Counted from the first letter of the stretch, positions 7,063 through 16,633 are shown. The stretch is DNA of 64,000 nucleotides from COE1 sp949066965 (GCA_949066965.1 CARTDA010000001.1:1-64000); one strand, 5' to 3'. The notes: generated from the letters alone by a model not told the origin. Translations and numbers: made by a program.

Positions 7063-8265
7063 ATGACAAAGGTAGCAGTGTTAGGGTACGGTACGGTAGG
7101 AAGCGGAGTGTATGAGGTGATAAAAAAGAACCGGGATGTGATTTCCAGTAAGCTCGGCGAGGAAATCGAAGTGAAGTATGTGCTTGATCTTAGGGAGTTT
7201 GAGGGAGATCCGGTACAGGAAGTCCTTGTTCACGATGTTGATACGATTATCAGCGATCCGGAGGTTGCGATTGTGTGTGAGACAATGGGCGGCGAGCATC
7301 CGGCATATGAATTTACAAAGCGGGCGCTCGAGGGCGGAAAGAGTGTATGTACATCCAACAAGGAACTTGTGGAGAAGCACGGTCCGGAGCTTTTACAGAT
7401 TGCGAAGGCACATAACTGCAGCTATTTATTTGAGGCGAGTGTCGGCGGTGGCATTCCGATTATCAGGCCGCTGCGGACATCGCTTGCGCAGGAGGAAATC
7501 CTTTCCATCACAGGTATTTTAAACGGTACGACAAACTATATCCTCACCAAGATGGAGACGGAAGGGCTTGCGTTTGCAGATGTGCTTGCAAGGGCGCAGG
7601 AAAAAGGCTACGCGGAGAAAAATCCCGACGCGGATGTGCTGGGATTTGACGCCTGCAGGAAGATTGCCATTCTCACTTCGCTTGCATATGGCAGGAAAGC
7701 CGATTTTGCAGATATTACGACAGAAGGCATTACAGATATTACGGATAAGGATTTTGCATATGCAAAGAAAATGGGGGCGACGATAAAGCTTTTTGCCAAG
7801 AGCGTGAAGAAGAACGGAAAGTACTATGCACTCGTTGCCCCGTTTGTCGTATTTCCGGAGAATCCGCTGTATGCAGTCAAGGGTGTGTTCAATGCGATTC
7901 TTGTAAACAGCAATATGGGCGGCGAGACAATGTACTATGGCAAGGGTGCAGGCAAGCTTGCGACTGCAAGTGCAGTTGTGGCAGATGTCCTTGACTGCGC
8001 CCGTCATAAAGGCAAACACCTTGACATCAAATGGGAAGACACAAAACTGGAGATATCCCCGATTGACGGAGCAGTCAGGAAATTTTTTGTGCGCTCATCT
8101 TCCACGGATGAGGCTCGGATTAAGGAATTCTTTGGCGAGGTTGAGATGATTTCCGGAGTTGCCGACGGAGAGTGCGGATTTGTCACGGAGGAGATGTCAG
8201 AGGCAGAATATAAGGATAAGGCTGCGAAATATGGCGATATCCTGTCAATGATTCGGGTAGACTGA
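7063..8265 (+). CDS. hom: Homoserine dehydrogenase
   Basis: 400 aa. It reduces aspartate semialdehyde to homoserine, the branch toward threonine and methionine. The NAD(P)-binding GYGTVGSGVYEV is at residues 8-19; the catalytic domain has GGGIPIIRPLR and the NGTTNYILTKM signature near 148-163, and the family motif EKNPDADVLGFDACRKIAIL follows near 187. At 400 residues it is shorter than the roughly 430-residue Bacillus enzyme, with only part of the C-terminal regulatory domain. It lies between the ACT protein and aspartate kinase, giving a compact aspartate-pathway operon. Confidence 0.95.
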   Translation: MTKVAVLGYGTVGSGVYEVIKKNRDVISSKLGEEIEVKYVLDLREFEGDPVQEVLVHDVDTIISDPEVAIVCETMGGEHPAYEFTKRALEGGKSVCTSNKELVEKHGPELLQIAKAHNCSYLFEASVGGGIPIIRPLRTSLAQEEILSITGILNGTTNYILTKMETEGLAFADVLARAQEKGYAEKNPDADVLGFDACRKIAILTSLAYGRKADFADITTEGITDITDKDFAYAKKMGATIKLFAKSVKKNGKYYALVAPFVVFPENPLYAVKGVFNAILVNSNMGGETMYYGKGAGKLATASAVVADVLDCARHKGKHLDIKWEDTKLEISPIDGAVRKFFVRSSSTDEARIKEFFGEVEMISGVADGECGFVTEEMSEAEYKDKAAKYGDILSMIRVD

Positions 8266-8345
8266 AAACAGGGATAACATTATCGTTATTTTGGAATAAC
8301 ATAAATATAATGAGAGTACAACAGTTTGGAAAGGAATTGTGAGAG

Positions 8346-9665
8346 ATGAAAAAGGTTGTGAAATTTGGCGGAAGCTCGCTTGCAAGTGCAGAGCAGTTTG
8401 TGAAGGTTGGAAACATCATCCATGCGGACGAGGACAGGAAATTTGTTGTCCCATCTGCGCCGGGCAAACGTTTTGACAAAGATACCAAGGTTACAGATAT
8501 GCTTTATAAGTGCTATGAGCTGGCAGAGAAAGATCATAATTTCAATGCGGAGATGGCACAGATTGAGAAACGTTACCAGGAGATTATTGACGGACTGAAG
8601 CTTGACCTTGACCTTTCCAGGGAATTTGACCGCATTATTGACAATTTTAAGAGCAAGGCAGGCTCCAACTATGCAGCCAGCCGCGGGGAATACCTGAACG
8701 GAATCATAATGGCAAATTATCTCGGGTATGAATTTGTAGACCCGGCAGAGGCAATCCGTTTTAATGAGGCCGGTGTATTTGATGCGGAGACGACGCAGAA
8801 GCTCCTGTCAAAGCGGCTTGAGAATGTGGAGCGGGCGGTTATCCCGGGATTTTATGGCGCAATGGAAGACGGGACGGTCGTGACGTTTTCAAGGGGCGGC
8901 TCCGACATTACGGGGTCTATCGTTGCAAAGGCAATCCGTGCGGATGTGTATGAGAACTGGACAGACGTGTCAGGTTTCCTGATTGCGGATCCCCGCATTA
9001 TTGACAACCCGAAGGGAATTGACATTATTACGTATGGCGAGCTTCGGGAGCTTTCCTACATGGGTGCGACTGTCCTGCATGAGGATGCCATATTCCCGGT
9101 GAGGAAAGAGGGAATTCCGATTAACATCAGGAATACCAACCAGCCGGAGGACGAGGGAACATGGATTGTGGGACATACGTGCAAAAAGGCAAAGTATACG
9201 ATAACAGGTATTGCCGGCAAGAAAGGGTTTGCGTCCATCAATATCGAGAAGGATATGATGAACATGGAGATTGGTTTTGGGAGAAAAGTGCTTCAGGTGT
9301 TTGAGGAGTACGACATTTCCTTTGAACATATGCCGTCCGGAATTGACACGCTGAATGTAATGGTCCATCAGTCCGAGTTTGTTGACAAGGAGCAGAATAT
9401 ACTGTCAGGCATCAGCAAGGCGGTAAATCCTGACAGCATTGACATCCAGTCTGACCTTGCCTTGATTGCTGTCGTCGGACGCTGCATGAAATCACAGCGG
9501 GGTACTGTTGGCAGGATTTTTGCGGCGCTTGCGCATGCAAACGTGAATGTCCGGATGATTGACCAGGGCTCCAGTGAGCAGAATGTCATTATCGGTGTGG
9601 CAAATGAGGACTTTGAAACTGCCATCAAGGCAATCTATACAATCTTTGTAGAGACAAAAATATAA
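8346..9665 (+). CDS. lysC: Aspartate kinase
   Basis: 439 aa. It phosphorylates aspartate, the first step to lysine, threonine and methionine. The N-terminal kinase signature VVKFGGSSLASAEQF is present at 4-18, the nucleotide loop FSRGGSDITGS near 181-191, and two ACT domains occupy about 295-439 (KKGFASINIEKD and KSQRGTVGRIFAAL), so feedback inhibition is likely. An 80-base gap separates it from hom, with a ribosome site AAGGAATTG before the ATG. The sequence belongs to the long Clostridial/Bacteroidetes-type monofunctional kinases. Confidence 0.93.
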   Translation: MKKVVKFGGSSLASAEQFVKVGNIIHADEDRKFVVPSAPGKRFDKDTKVTDMLYKCYELAEKDHNFNAEMAQIEKRYQEIIDGLKLDLDLSREFDRIIDNFKSKAGSNYAASRGEYLNGIIMANYLGYEFVDPAEAIRFNEAGVFDAETTQKLLSKRLENVERAVIPGFYGAMEDGTVVTFSRGGSDITGSIVAKAIRADVYENWTDVSGFLIADPRIIDNPKGIDIITYGELRELSYMGATVLHEDAIFPVRKEGIPINIRNTNQPEDEGTWIVGHTCKKAKYTITGIAGKKGFASINIEKDMMNMEIGFGRKVLQVFEEYDISFEHMPSGIDTLNVMVHQSEFVDKEQNILSGISKAVNPDSIDIQSDLALIAVVGRCMKSQRGTVGRIFAALAHANVNVRMIDQGSSEQNVIIGVANEDFETAIKAIYTIFVETKI

Positions 9666-9688
9666 TGGTATTAATATGAGGAGAACGA

Positions 9689-11074
9689 ATGAATAGTGAA
9701 CGAGGTGTAAAAACGCAGGAAAACAAGATGGGCGTCATGCCTGTTGACAAGCTGCTTCTGAATATGTCCCTGCCAATGATGGTTTCCATGCTGGTTCAGG
9801 CGCTTTACAATATCGTGGACAGCATCTTTGTGGCAAAGCTAAGCGAGAATGCGCTTACGGCGGTATCGCTTGCGTTCCCGATACAGACACTTTTGATAGC
9901 GGTTGGAACGGGTACTGGCGTAGGCGTCAATTCCTTGCTGTCGAAACAGCTGGGTGAAAAGAATTTCAAACAGGTAAGTAAGACAGCAATGAATGGAATT
10001 TTCTTGGCGCTTCTGAGTTATATTGCCTTTGTGATTGTGGGAATTGTGGGTGTCGGGCCATTTTATGCAAGCCAGATTAAGGATGCGGATCCGGAAATAT
10101 ATACGATGGGTGTACAGTACCTGACAATTGTATGCGTATGCTCTTTTGGATTATATGCGCAGCTTGTATTTGAGAAGCTTCTGCAGTCCACGGGAAAGAC
10201 GCTGTATTCCATGATAACGCAGGCAGTCGGTGCAATTATCAACATTATCCTGGATCCCATAATGATTTTTGGCCTGTTTGGAATGCCGGCGCTTGGTGTC
10301 GCGGGCGCGGCAATCGCCACGGTAATCGGGCAGATTGTGGGAGGAACGCTGGGACTGTATTTCAATATGAGGAAAAATAAGGAAATTACGTTGTCACTGA
10401 AAGGATTCCGGCCGGATGGCTATACGATTGGAAATATCTATAAGGTCGGCGTCCCCTCCATTATCATGCAGGCAATTGGCTCGGTCATGACTTATGGCAT
10501 GAATATGATACTGATTACGTTTTCAGCGACGGCGACGGCAGTATTTGGGGTATATTTCAAGCTGCAGAGCTTTTTCTTTATGCCGGTATTCGGACTGAAT
10601 AACGGAATGATACCGATTGTGGCATATAATTACGGGGCAGGCAAACGGAGCCGCCTGATCAAGGCGATAAAGTGCAGCCTTGTGTATGCGTTTGTCCTGT
10701 TATTTGCGGGCTTTATTGTGTTTGAGACGATGCCAGCCGCATTGCTTGGGATGTTTGACGCATCAGAGGAGATGCTTGCCATCGGTGTTCCGGCGCTGCG
10801 CATTATCTGCGTACATTTTTTGCTTGCATGGTTCTGTATTATTGCAGGGTCTGTATTTCAGGCGCTTGGAAATGGTGTATACAGCCTTGTTGTGTCTGTC
10901 GCAAGACAGCTTGTGGTTCTGCTTCCGGCAGCATTTATCCTCGCGAGGCTTGGCGGGCTCCATGCGGTCTGGTGGGCATTTCCGATTGCAGAGGGAATGT
11001 CGCTCTGCGCATCTGCATTTTTTATGATAAAGATTAATAGAAAAGTTATCAGTAAAGTACCGGACAATGCCTGA
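9689..11074 (+). CDS. MATE family efflux transporter
   Basis: 461 aa with about 12 membrane helices in two related halves. The first helix region shows PMMVSMLVQALYNIVDSIFV, the usual MATE opening, and LNNGMIPIVAYNYGAG appears in the second half (near 308). Members export drugs or metabolites in exchange for sodium or protons. The gene starts 23 bases after lysC with GAGGAG before the ATG, so it may be co-transcribed with the aspartate operon; export of an amino acid or related metabolite is conceivable but unsupported. A terminator follows at 11128. Confidence 0.9.
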   Translation: MNSERGVKTQENKMGVMPVDKLLLNMSLPMMVSMLVQALYNIVDSIFVAKLSENALTAVSLAFPIQTLLIAVGTGTGVGVNSLLSKQLGEKNFKQVSKTAMNGIFLALLSYIAFVIVGIVGVGPFYASQIKDADPEIYTMGVQYLTIVCVCSFGLYAQLVFEKLLQSTGKTLYSMITQAVGAIINIILDPIMIFGLFGMPALGVAGAAIATVIGQIVGGTLGLYFNMRKNKEITLSLKGFRPDGYTIGNIYKVGVPSIIMQAIGSVMTYGMNMILITFSATATAVFGVYFKLQSFFFMPVFGLNNGMIPIVAYNYGAGKRSRLIKAIKCSLVYAFVLLFAGFIVFETMPAALLGMFDASEEMLAIGVPALRIICVHFLLAWFCIIAGSVFQALGNGVYSLVVSVARQLVVLLPAAFILARLGGLHAVWWAFPIAEGMSLCASAFFMIKINRKVISKVPDNA

Positions 11075-11127
11075 CTTTTTACTGGGAAAATGAATCACTG
11101 GTGGTCCATTTTTAGAATTTTTGTCAG

Positions 11128-11166
11128 GGGCGATTATCTCAGAAAGTGAGGAATCGCCCTTTTTTG
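11128..11166 (+). terminator. Intrinsic terminator after the first MATE gene
   Basis: GGGCGATT (11128-11135) pairs with AATCGCCC (11152-11159), with CTCA/TGAG pairing inside the loop, followed by TTTTTTT. Confidence 0.85.
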
Positions 11167-11210
11167 CGTTTGGCACTTGAATGAAAAAACAGAAAATGGA
11201 AACAAAACGG

Positions 11211-11239
11211 TTGACAAACGGATAAAAAACGGATAGTAT
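11211..11239 (+). promoter_or_regulatory. Sigma-A promoter of the Uma2 gene
   Basis: A perfect TTGACA (11211-11216), 17-bp spacer and TAGTAT (11234-11239). The spacer contains the direct repeat ACGGATA twice. Confidence 0.65.
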
Positions 11240-11287
11240 ATATACACAGAGGAATTTAGGGGCAGGGTAATCTGGCGGGAGGAAGTT

Positions 11288-12076
11288 ATGACGATAGAGG
11301 AAATGAAACAGAAAAAGTTGCAGAAGGGCTACAGCTATGCACAGCTTTCCGACTGGTCAGGTGTGCCGCTTGGCACTGTCCAGAAGATTTTTTCGGGGGA
11401 GACGGCGCATCCGCGATATGCCACGCTTCATGCACTGGAGCAGGCACTGAAGGAGCAGGATGGCAGTATGGCACTGAATGACAGCGCTGCTTTTTCTTAT
11501 GGGGATTCCAATGAAAAAAAACAGGGAGAATATACTGTTGGGGATTATTTTGCCATACCGGATGAGACCAGGGTGGAACTCATCGATGGGGTGATTTATG
11601 ATATGGCAGTGCCGACATTTGACCATCAGAGGATTGCAGGGGAGATTTACAGGCAGATTGCCAACTATATCATGGATAACAACGGAAAGTGTGAGGCAGT
11701 CATGGCGCCGACTGATGTACAGCTTGACTGTGACGATAAAACTATGGTACAGCCGGATGTCCTGATTCTGTGCAATAATGAGAAGATATTGAAAGGGAGG
11801 GTGTTCGGCGCACCGGACTTTGTGCTGGAAGTGGTTTCGCCGTCAACGAAGCGGAAGGATTATTTCAAAAAGCTTGAGAAATACGAGAATGCCGGCGTGC
11901 GCGAGTACTGGATACTTGACCCTTACAAAAAGCAGCTGCTTGTCTTTTTCTTTGAGGGGGACATCTATGCCCAGCTGCATGATTTGACACAGCCGGTTCC
12001 GGTTCATATCTATGAAGGGAAGCTTTCGATTCGTTTTGAACACATAGAGGAATGGTGTAATCAGATGGACAGGTAG
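11288..12076 (+). CDS. HTH-Uma2 fusion: restriction-endonuclease-fold protein
   Basis: 262 aa with two domains. Residues 1-60 form an XRE-like HTH (YSYAQLSDWSGVPLGTVQKIFSG). Residues 80-260 form a Uma2/DUF820 domain of the PD-(D/E)XK fold: VELIDGVIYDM, the metal-site strand MVQPDVLILCN, and DFVLEVVSPSTKRKDYFKKLEKYENAGVREYWILDP. Most Uma2 proteins lack the HTH; the fusion suggests sequence-guided or self-regulated action. The family is common in cyanobacteria and some Clostridia, and its substrate is unknown. It has its own promoter and terminator-isolated context. Confidence 0.85.
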   Translation: MTIEEMKQKKLQKGYSYAQLSDWSGVPLGTVQKIFSGETAHPRYATLHALEQALKEQDGSMALNDSAAFSYGDSNEKKQGEYTVGDYFAIPDETRVELIDGVIYDMAVPTFDHQRIAGEIYRQIANYIMDNNGKCEAVMAPTDVQLDCDDKTMVQPDVLILCNNEKILKGRVFGAPDFVLEVVSPSTKRKDYFKKLEKYENAGVREYWILDPYKKQLLVFFFEGDIYAQLHDLTQPVPVHIYEGKLSIRFEHIEEWCNQMDR

Positions 12077-12111
12077 TTCCGTACGATTCCGAATCAAGGG
12101 GGATGATGAAA

Positions 12112-12834
12112 ATGGTCTGGCAGGGCGGCATCGGACAGATAAGGAGAGAAAGCGAGAGATATCCCTGGCGGATGCGTTCCATTGCAAAGGCGCCGGACTG
12201 CTTGTATTACATGGGAGATGTTGATATTCTGAATCAAAATCACAGCATTGCAGTAATTGGCAGCAGGCGCGTGTCACAAAATGGGATGGCGCTTGCCTAT
12301 CAGGTTGGATATGTGCTTGGCAGGAAGGGAATCAATGTGGTAAACGGACTTGCCCTGGGCTGTGATACGCATGCCCTGTGCGGGGCGCTTGCGGCAGGCG
12401 GAAAATGTGTGGCAGTGATGCCCTGCGGGTTGGAGCAGATCGTTCCCGCTTCCAATCTGTCCCTTGCAAAAAGGCTGCTGTCAAATGGCGGCTGCCTGGT
12501 CAGTGAATATCCTCCCCTGGCGCCTGCACAGAGATATCAGTACGTGGCGCGTGACCGCCTGCAAAGCGGAATCAGTGACGGCGTGCTCGTGATAGAGGCA
12601 TCGCGTGACAGCGGTACGATGCACACTGTCCGGTATGCCATAAGGCAGGGGCGCCATCTGGCATGCATCGACAGCCATTTGGTCGGGGAACCTACAGGTA
12701 ACCAGTGGATTGCAGGACTGTGCGGCACACATGTAATGCGGGATGCCAGGGATTTGGATTGTTTTCTTGCCAAGATACAGAGCGAGGTTGTATATCGGCA
12801 GATGGTTCTTAACACCTCCTCAATATGGATATAA
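12112..12834 (+). CDS. Short DprA/Smf-like Rossmann protein
   Basis: 240 aa from ATG 12112, which is 9 bases after AAGGGGG (12096-12102); ATGs at 12103 and 12106 abut that site. The DprA core is visible: YPWRMRSIAKAPDCLY, IAVIGSRRVSQNG, GLALGCDTHALCGALAAGG, and EASRDSGTMHTVRYAIRQGRH. It lacks the N-terminal SAM domain and the C-terminal winged helix of full-length DprA, and the usual FPxRNRI motif reads YVARDRL. It is therefore probably a divergent paralogue rather than the competence RecA loader. It could bind single-stranded DNA or a nucleotide ligand. An uncharacterised gene follows 32 bases downstream. Confidence 0.75.
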   Translation: MVWQGGIGQIRRESERYPWRMRSIAKAPDCLYYMGDVDILNQNHSIAVIGSRRVSQNGMALAYQVGYVLGRKGINVVNGLALGCDTHALCGALAAGGKCVAVMPCGLEQIVPASNLSLAKRLLSNGGCLVSEYPPLAPAQRYQYVARDRLQSGISDGVLVIEASRDSGTMHTVRYAIRQGRHLACIDSHLVGEPTGNQWIAGLCGTHVMRDARDLDCFLAKIQSEVVYRQMVLNTSSIWI

Positions 12835-12866
12835 AATCAGGGTAGAAGGAAAGAGGGGGATGAAAA

Positions 12867-13952
12867 GTGAATTTTGATATGTTTCAGGGATATTTCAGGG
12901 CGTTTCGTCTGGACGAGGTAAAGATTATCGGTAAGGATGTCACACTGGACGGTGAGTGTCTTCACGTCGTTGGCATTGGGCGGAAAAAGGAATGTTACAA
13001 TGGAGGGACAGTCCTATATGTTTTGCAGCAGCAGCCGGCATGGAAGAACGGCTCCATGGATAGGGGACATCAGACAAAAAGGGAATCCATGCTGGAAACA
13101 GAAGGGGCGGACAACAGTAATAAGGCATTATGTATCAGTCAAATCAAAATAGGAGGACACTGCTTTGCGTTACAGGGAGGCATCATGGGAGGGCTGGTGC
13201 ACGCAGATTACGCGCAGGCATATCTCTTTTTTCAGCAGATGGTGGAAAATGGGTGGTGCATACCGGAAACGTCACCGTTTTATCGGCTGGACTGGGAATG
13301 CATGTGTCTGGTGGAGCTGCAGCTAAAGGAGGAGGATAAAATGCTTCCGGAGCTTTCCGGAGAAATAGAGCAGCTGACAATACATCGGACAAGCAGGAAT
13401 TATATTCTTCAGATTCCGGTGCGGTTAGAGCAGGGAAAGACTGCCGAGATCAAATTTTCCCTGGAGGAAGGCGGGGAGGAAATACGATGCTACATCAATC
13501 AAATCGGGATGTCGGAGCCGCTCAGGGAACAGCGGGAACACTTTGAAGATGCCCAGTATCGGGAACAGGCATTGCAGCATGTTTCAAAGGAAGAATTTGA
13601 GGAGATGAAGAAGATGGCTTTGGACGCGGTCGAAAGACAGTTTCCGGCAGGAATGGGATGTTTTACCATGGAATATGAATGTACGAGGGAAAATCTCAGC
13701 CCGCAGTTTTATGCTGGCGAGGAGCTGGACCGTGTTCCGGAACCTCTCGTGTCGCGGGTAGTCGGCGGGAGTACAGGCGTGGCATCCATCTTTCTGATAG
13801 GCGGGAAACCGGAACAGGAGACAGGACCCCACGGACTGCGCAACAGATGTACCCTGATTCAATCGGCTGTGCCTGTTGGGACAAAGACCATGGAGGCAGA
13901 ACTCTTTATGGTGATTGAGACAATACCTGAAAAGGTGTATTACTTAAATTAG
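12867..13952 (+). CDS. Uncharacterised protein, 361 aa
   Basis: GTG start at 12867 with AGAGGGGG at 12851-12858. I do not recognise the family with certainty. The protein is acidic, without signal peptide or membrane segment, and has conserved-looking stretches: ISQIKIGGHCFALQGGIMGG (near 92-111), YAQAYLFFQQMVENGWCIPE, and a C-terminal MEAELFMVIETIPEKVYYLN. It follows the DprA-like gene closely and is probably co-transcribed with it. Its last four bases overlap the end of the convergent nucleotidyltransferase gene. No catalytic motif could be identified. Confidence 0.7.
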   Translation: MNFDMFQGYFRAFRLDEVKIIGKDVTLDGECLHVVGIGRKKECYNGGTVLYVLQQQPAWKNGSMDRGHQTKRESMLETEGADNSNKALCISQIKIGGHCFALQGGIMGGLVHADYAQAYLFFQQMVENGWCIPETSPFYRLDWECMCLVELQLKEEDKMLPELSGEIEQLTIHRTSRNYILQIPVRLEQGKTAEIKFSLEEGGEEIRCYINQIGMSEPLREQREHFEDAQYREQALQHVSKEEFEEMKKMALDAVERQFPAGMGCFTMEYECTRENLSPQFYAGEELDRVPEPLVSRVVGGSTGVASIFLIGGKPEQETGPHGLRNRCTLIQSAVPVGTKTMEAELFMVIETIPEKVYYLN

Positions 13953-14701
13953 TTCAAAGATTTCAGCATATAGGCGGCATACTCTCTGGCGAGTGCCGTG
14001 TCTGGCTCCATGGTGCTGTCAGATGTGTATTCAGCCAGCGCGTCGGTGAGCAGGGGTGCATATTTTTGAGGAAGGTTTGCAAGTCCCCATTTTCCGCCTT
14101 CCAGCTTGGACAGGATGAGACGTTCCTTCCGATAGGCGAGTACCCGGCATAGATTAAGGGTGATGTACATTGGATTTTCCATGATTTCCTCGACTGCGTT
14201 TTCGATATCGCCCCGGATGCTGTCAAAATAATCCGCGGAATCAACTTCGGAGAAAACTTCGCGAATTTCCTTGCCGCAGAGTGTCTTCCCCCTGTGATAG
14301 AGAATCGTAAAATGGGCAGCTAAATCTTTGTCGGTTCCGTTCATTTTTTCAATATAGTCCGCAGGGTTGGAGCGATACCAGTCCAGGTGTTCCACAGAAA
14401 AATGAAGTACAAAGGGTGTGGGGTAAACAAACGGCTGGCATACGGATTCTTCCACGATGCTAAGCTCGATTCCTTTTGCGGGAGCCTGAGTGTTCTGTGC
14501 GACAACCATGTCCGTGTACCGACGTTTGACGGCGGCAGGCAGGTCATGGTGAACGACAATGATGAAATCGAGGTCGCTCCTTTTTCCGTTAAAGCATCCC
14601 ATTACCGCGGAACCGTGGAGATATACGCCGACGAGACTGCTTCCTAAAATCGATTGGTTCTGTCGGACAAAGTTGTCAATAAAATTTTGGTATTCTTTCA
14701 T
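13949..14701 (-). CDS. AadA/ANT-like aminoglycoside nucleotidyltransferase family protein
   Basis: 250 aa; AAGGAGAACACTA precedes ATG 14701 on the minus strand. The nucleotidyltransferase motif LHGSAVMGCFNGKRSDLDFI (near 28-47) has the GS...SDxD metal-binding aspartates. The C-terminal half matches DUF4111 (LNLCRVLAYRKERLILSKLEGGKWG), as in AadA and ANT(9) streptomycin/spectinomycin adenylyltransferases. Chromosomal homologues are common in Clostridia and are not always resistance genes. Its base composition is like its neighbours and no mobile element flanks it, so a resident metabolic or intrinsic-resistance role is as likely as acquired resistance. Confidence 0.8.
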   Translation of the reverse strand: MKEYQNFIDNFVRQNQSILGSSLVGVYLHGSAVMGCFNGKRSDLDFIIVVHHDLPAAVKRRYTDMVVAQNTQAPAKGIELSIVEESVCQPFVYPTPFVLHFSVEHLDWYRSNPADYIEKMNGTDKDLAAHFTILYHRGKTLCGKEIREVFSEVDSADYFDSIRGDIENAVEEIMENPMYITLNLCRVLAYRKERLILSKLEGGKWGLANLPQKYAPLLTDALAEYTSDSTMEPDTALAREYAAYMLKSLN

Positions 14702-14875
14702 TAGTGTTCTCCTTATCCCCTGCTGTAAAAGAAATAGTTTTTTTATTCATTTTCTTATTATACCATGCTTGTGGGAAGGGTCAACGTTTAAATACAAAAA
14801 TGCCATGGATTGTGTTACAATGAATATTATGGTACTGCTTAAAAAATAAGAAGAATAAAGAAAAAAGGAGACAGT

Positions 14876-15367
14876 ATGGAAGGAAAATTGCGAAATATGG
14901 CGTCTGTTTATATTCAAAAGAACAATAAAATCTTATTGCTCTACCGTCAGGGCGGGCGTGTGATAAATGATGTGTGGGTCGGCTCCGCGGGTGGGCATTT
15001 TGAGACGTTTGAGCTGAATGATGCCAGGGCATGTGTACTGCGTGAGCTGCAGGAGGAGCTGGGAATCACGGAGCATTCGATTGAAAATCTGCGCCTGCGG
15101 TACGTGACACTGCGGCGGTCGCAGGAAGAAATCAGGCAGAATTACTACTTTTTTGCGAACCTGAAGGATGGCGTGGATGATTATCTGGTATCCAATGAGG
15201 GCATCAGCAGATGGTTCCTGCTGCAGGAGCTGCCTTCTCTGAAAATGCCGTTTACGGCGCAGTTTGTCATGGCGCATTATTTAAAGGAAGGGTGTCATAC
15301 GGATATGGTCTACGGCGGGATTGCAGACGGAGAGAAGGTTGTGTTTGCAGAGCTCCCGGCGTTTTAA
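14876..15367 (+). CDS. NUDIX hydrolase
   Basis: 163 aa. The Nudix box is readable as GGHFETFELNDARACVLREL plus QEELGI (about residues 39-64), with the REL-x-EELG core that binds magnesium. Members hydrolyse nucleoside diphosphate derivatives such as oxidised dNTPs or NDP-sugars; substrate cannot be told from sequence. AAAAAAGGAGA precedes the ATG. The next gene (AraC family) starts 13 bases after its stop, so the two may form a pair. Confidence 0.85.
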   Translation: MEGKLRNMASVYIQKNNKILLLYRQGGRVINDVWVGSAGGHFETFELNDARACVLRELQEELGITEHSIENLRLRYVTLRRSQEEIRQNYYFFANLKDGVDDYLVSNEGISRWFLLQELPSLKMPFTAQFVMAHYLKEGCHTDMVYGGIADGEKVVFAELPAF

Positions 15368-15380
15368 TGGTGGCAGTTGT

Positions 15381-16259
15381 ATGAATGTAACTACAATACA
15401 CAAATATTATAATCCGGTAACAGCAACACCATATCGGTGCACCGAGGATTACATGGAGTTTGCGCCCTGCGATGCCCTGAAGCCGTATATTCGTTGCTTC
15501 TGGGGTTCGAGAAGGGCAGTCAGGCGGGAGGGAAACGGTGCAGGAGAAATGGGAATTGTGATACCCGATACCTGTATGGACATTATCTTTCATGTGGACT
15601 TTACGCACAATAAAATATCCAGCAGCTTCTGCGGAATAGACGACAGGACATTTGCAGCGTCTCATGGCAGCAGCGAAAAGAAGACATATTTTGTGTTTGC
15701 GGTGCGGTTCTATCCATGGAGTGCGGCATTGTTTGCGGAGGAGTCCCTGCGGGAGACGAAAAATGGCTTTTTTGATGCGGACTGTCATTTTCCCACGGTC
15801 AAGAGGGAGATTGAGCGGTATCTGTTTGATGCTGCCGACATCTGCCAGCTCATTCCTGTTGCGGAGAAAATACTGTTAAGCCGTCTGGATGAACGGCACC
15901 AGAACCAGACAGTCTTCCGCGCGGTGGCAAGGATGCTGGAAAAGAAAGGAAATATTATGGTGTCAGCATTAGGGAGGGATGTCTTTGTCGGCAGCAGGCA
16001 GCTGCAAAGGCTGTTTTTGGAGTATGTCGGCGTCTCCCCGAAATCGCTTGCTGCCATGGTAAGGTATCAGTACATATGGAATGAACTTTTACATGACAAG
16101 AATTTTAACAAGGCAGATGCCGCCTTTCGTTATGGGTATGCCGACCAGGCGCATCTGTGCCATGATTTCAGGAAATATCACTCAATGAACATGGCGGAGG
16201 CGAGACGGTATGCGGCGCAGGATGTCGCAAATATACAAGACAGGCGATGCCGGGTATAG
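15381..16259 (+). CDS. AraC-family transcriptional regulator
   Basis: 292 aa from ATG 15381 (GGTGG upstream). The N-terminal domain (PCDALKPYIRCFWGS, IPDTCMDIIFHVDF, and FVFAVRFYPWSAALF) resembles DUF6597-type sensing domains of AraC proteins. The C-terminal HTH_18 is clear: VGSRQLQRLFLEYVGVSPKS and DAAFRYGYADQAHLCHDFRK. It would activate or repress nearby genes in response to a small ligand. The closest candidates are the NUDIX gene before it and the DUF3795 gene after it. Confidence 0.85.
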   Translation: MNVTTIHKYYNPVTATPYRCTEDYMEFAPCDALKPYIRCFWGSRRAVRREGNGAGEMGIVIPDTCMDIIFHVDFTHNKISSSFCGIDDRTFAASHGSSEKKTYFVFAVRFYPWSAALFAEESLRETKNGFFDADCHFPTVKREIERYLFDAADICQLIPVAEKILLSRLDERHQNQTVFRAVARMLEKKGNIMVSALGRDVFVGSRQLQRLFLEYVGVSPKSLAAMVRYQYIWNELLHDKNFNKADAAFRYGYADQAHLCHDFRKYHSMNMAEARRYAAQDVANIQDRRCRV

Positions 16260-16340
16260 TATGCTTGATTTGGAATTTAACCGCTTTGCGGTATGCGCGT
16301 TTCCTGTACATGTTATATGCGAAAGAGGAGGAATTATTGT

Positions 16341-16619
16341 ATGAGTCTGATGAGTGTCTGCGGTACAGACTGTAGTGTCTGCTATTGCTATGGCGAGATG
16401 TGCAGTGGCTGTAGTGCCTGTGAGGGGAAAGTGTTCCACTCTCCAGGGGGATGTACGATTTATAATTGTGTAGTGCATGAAAAGAAATTGAAGGACTGCG
16501 GCAAGTGCGATAAACTGCCGTGTGAAATCTGGCGGGCGACAAGAGACCCGAAGTATTCTGATGAAGAGTTTGAGCAGAATATTGCCATGAGGGTTGAGGC
16601 TCTGGGCGGGATGAAATGA
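16341..16619 (+). CDS. DUF3795-like cysteine-rich protein
   Basis: 92 aa from ATG 16341 with AGAGGAGGAA at 16324-16333. Eleven cysteines lie in the first half in pairs (CGTDCSVCYCYGEMCSGCSAC, then NCVVHEKKLKDCGKCDKLPC), the pattern of DUF3795 small metal-binding proteins. These are thought to bind zinc or an iron-sulfur cluster, with no known role. It sits 81 bases after the AraC gene. A hairpin follows at 16634. Confidence 0.75.
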   Translation: MSLMSVCGTDCSVCYCYGEMCSGCSACEGKVFHSPGGCTIYNCVVHEKKLKDCGKCDKLPCEIWRATRDPKYSDEEFEQNIAMRVEALGGMK

Positions 16620-16633
16620 GAGCAGACAAAAAC

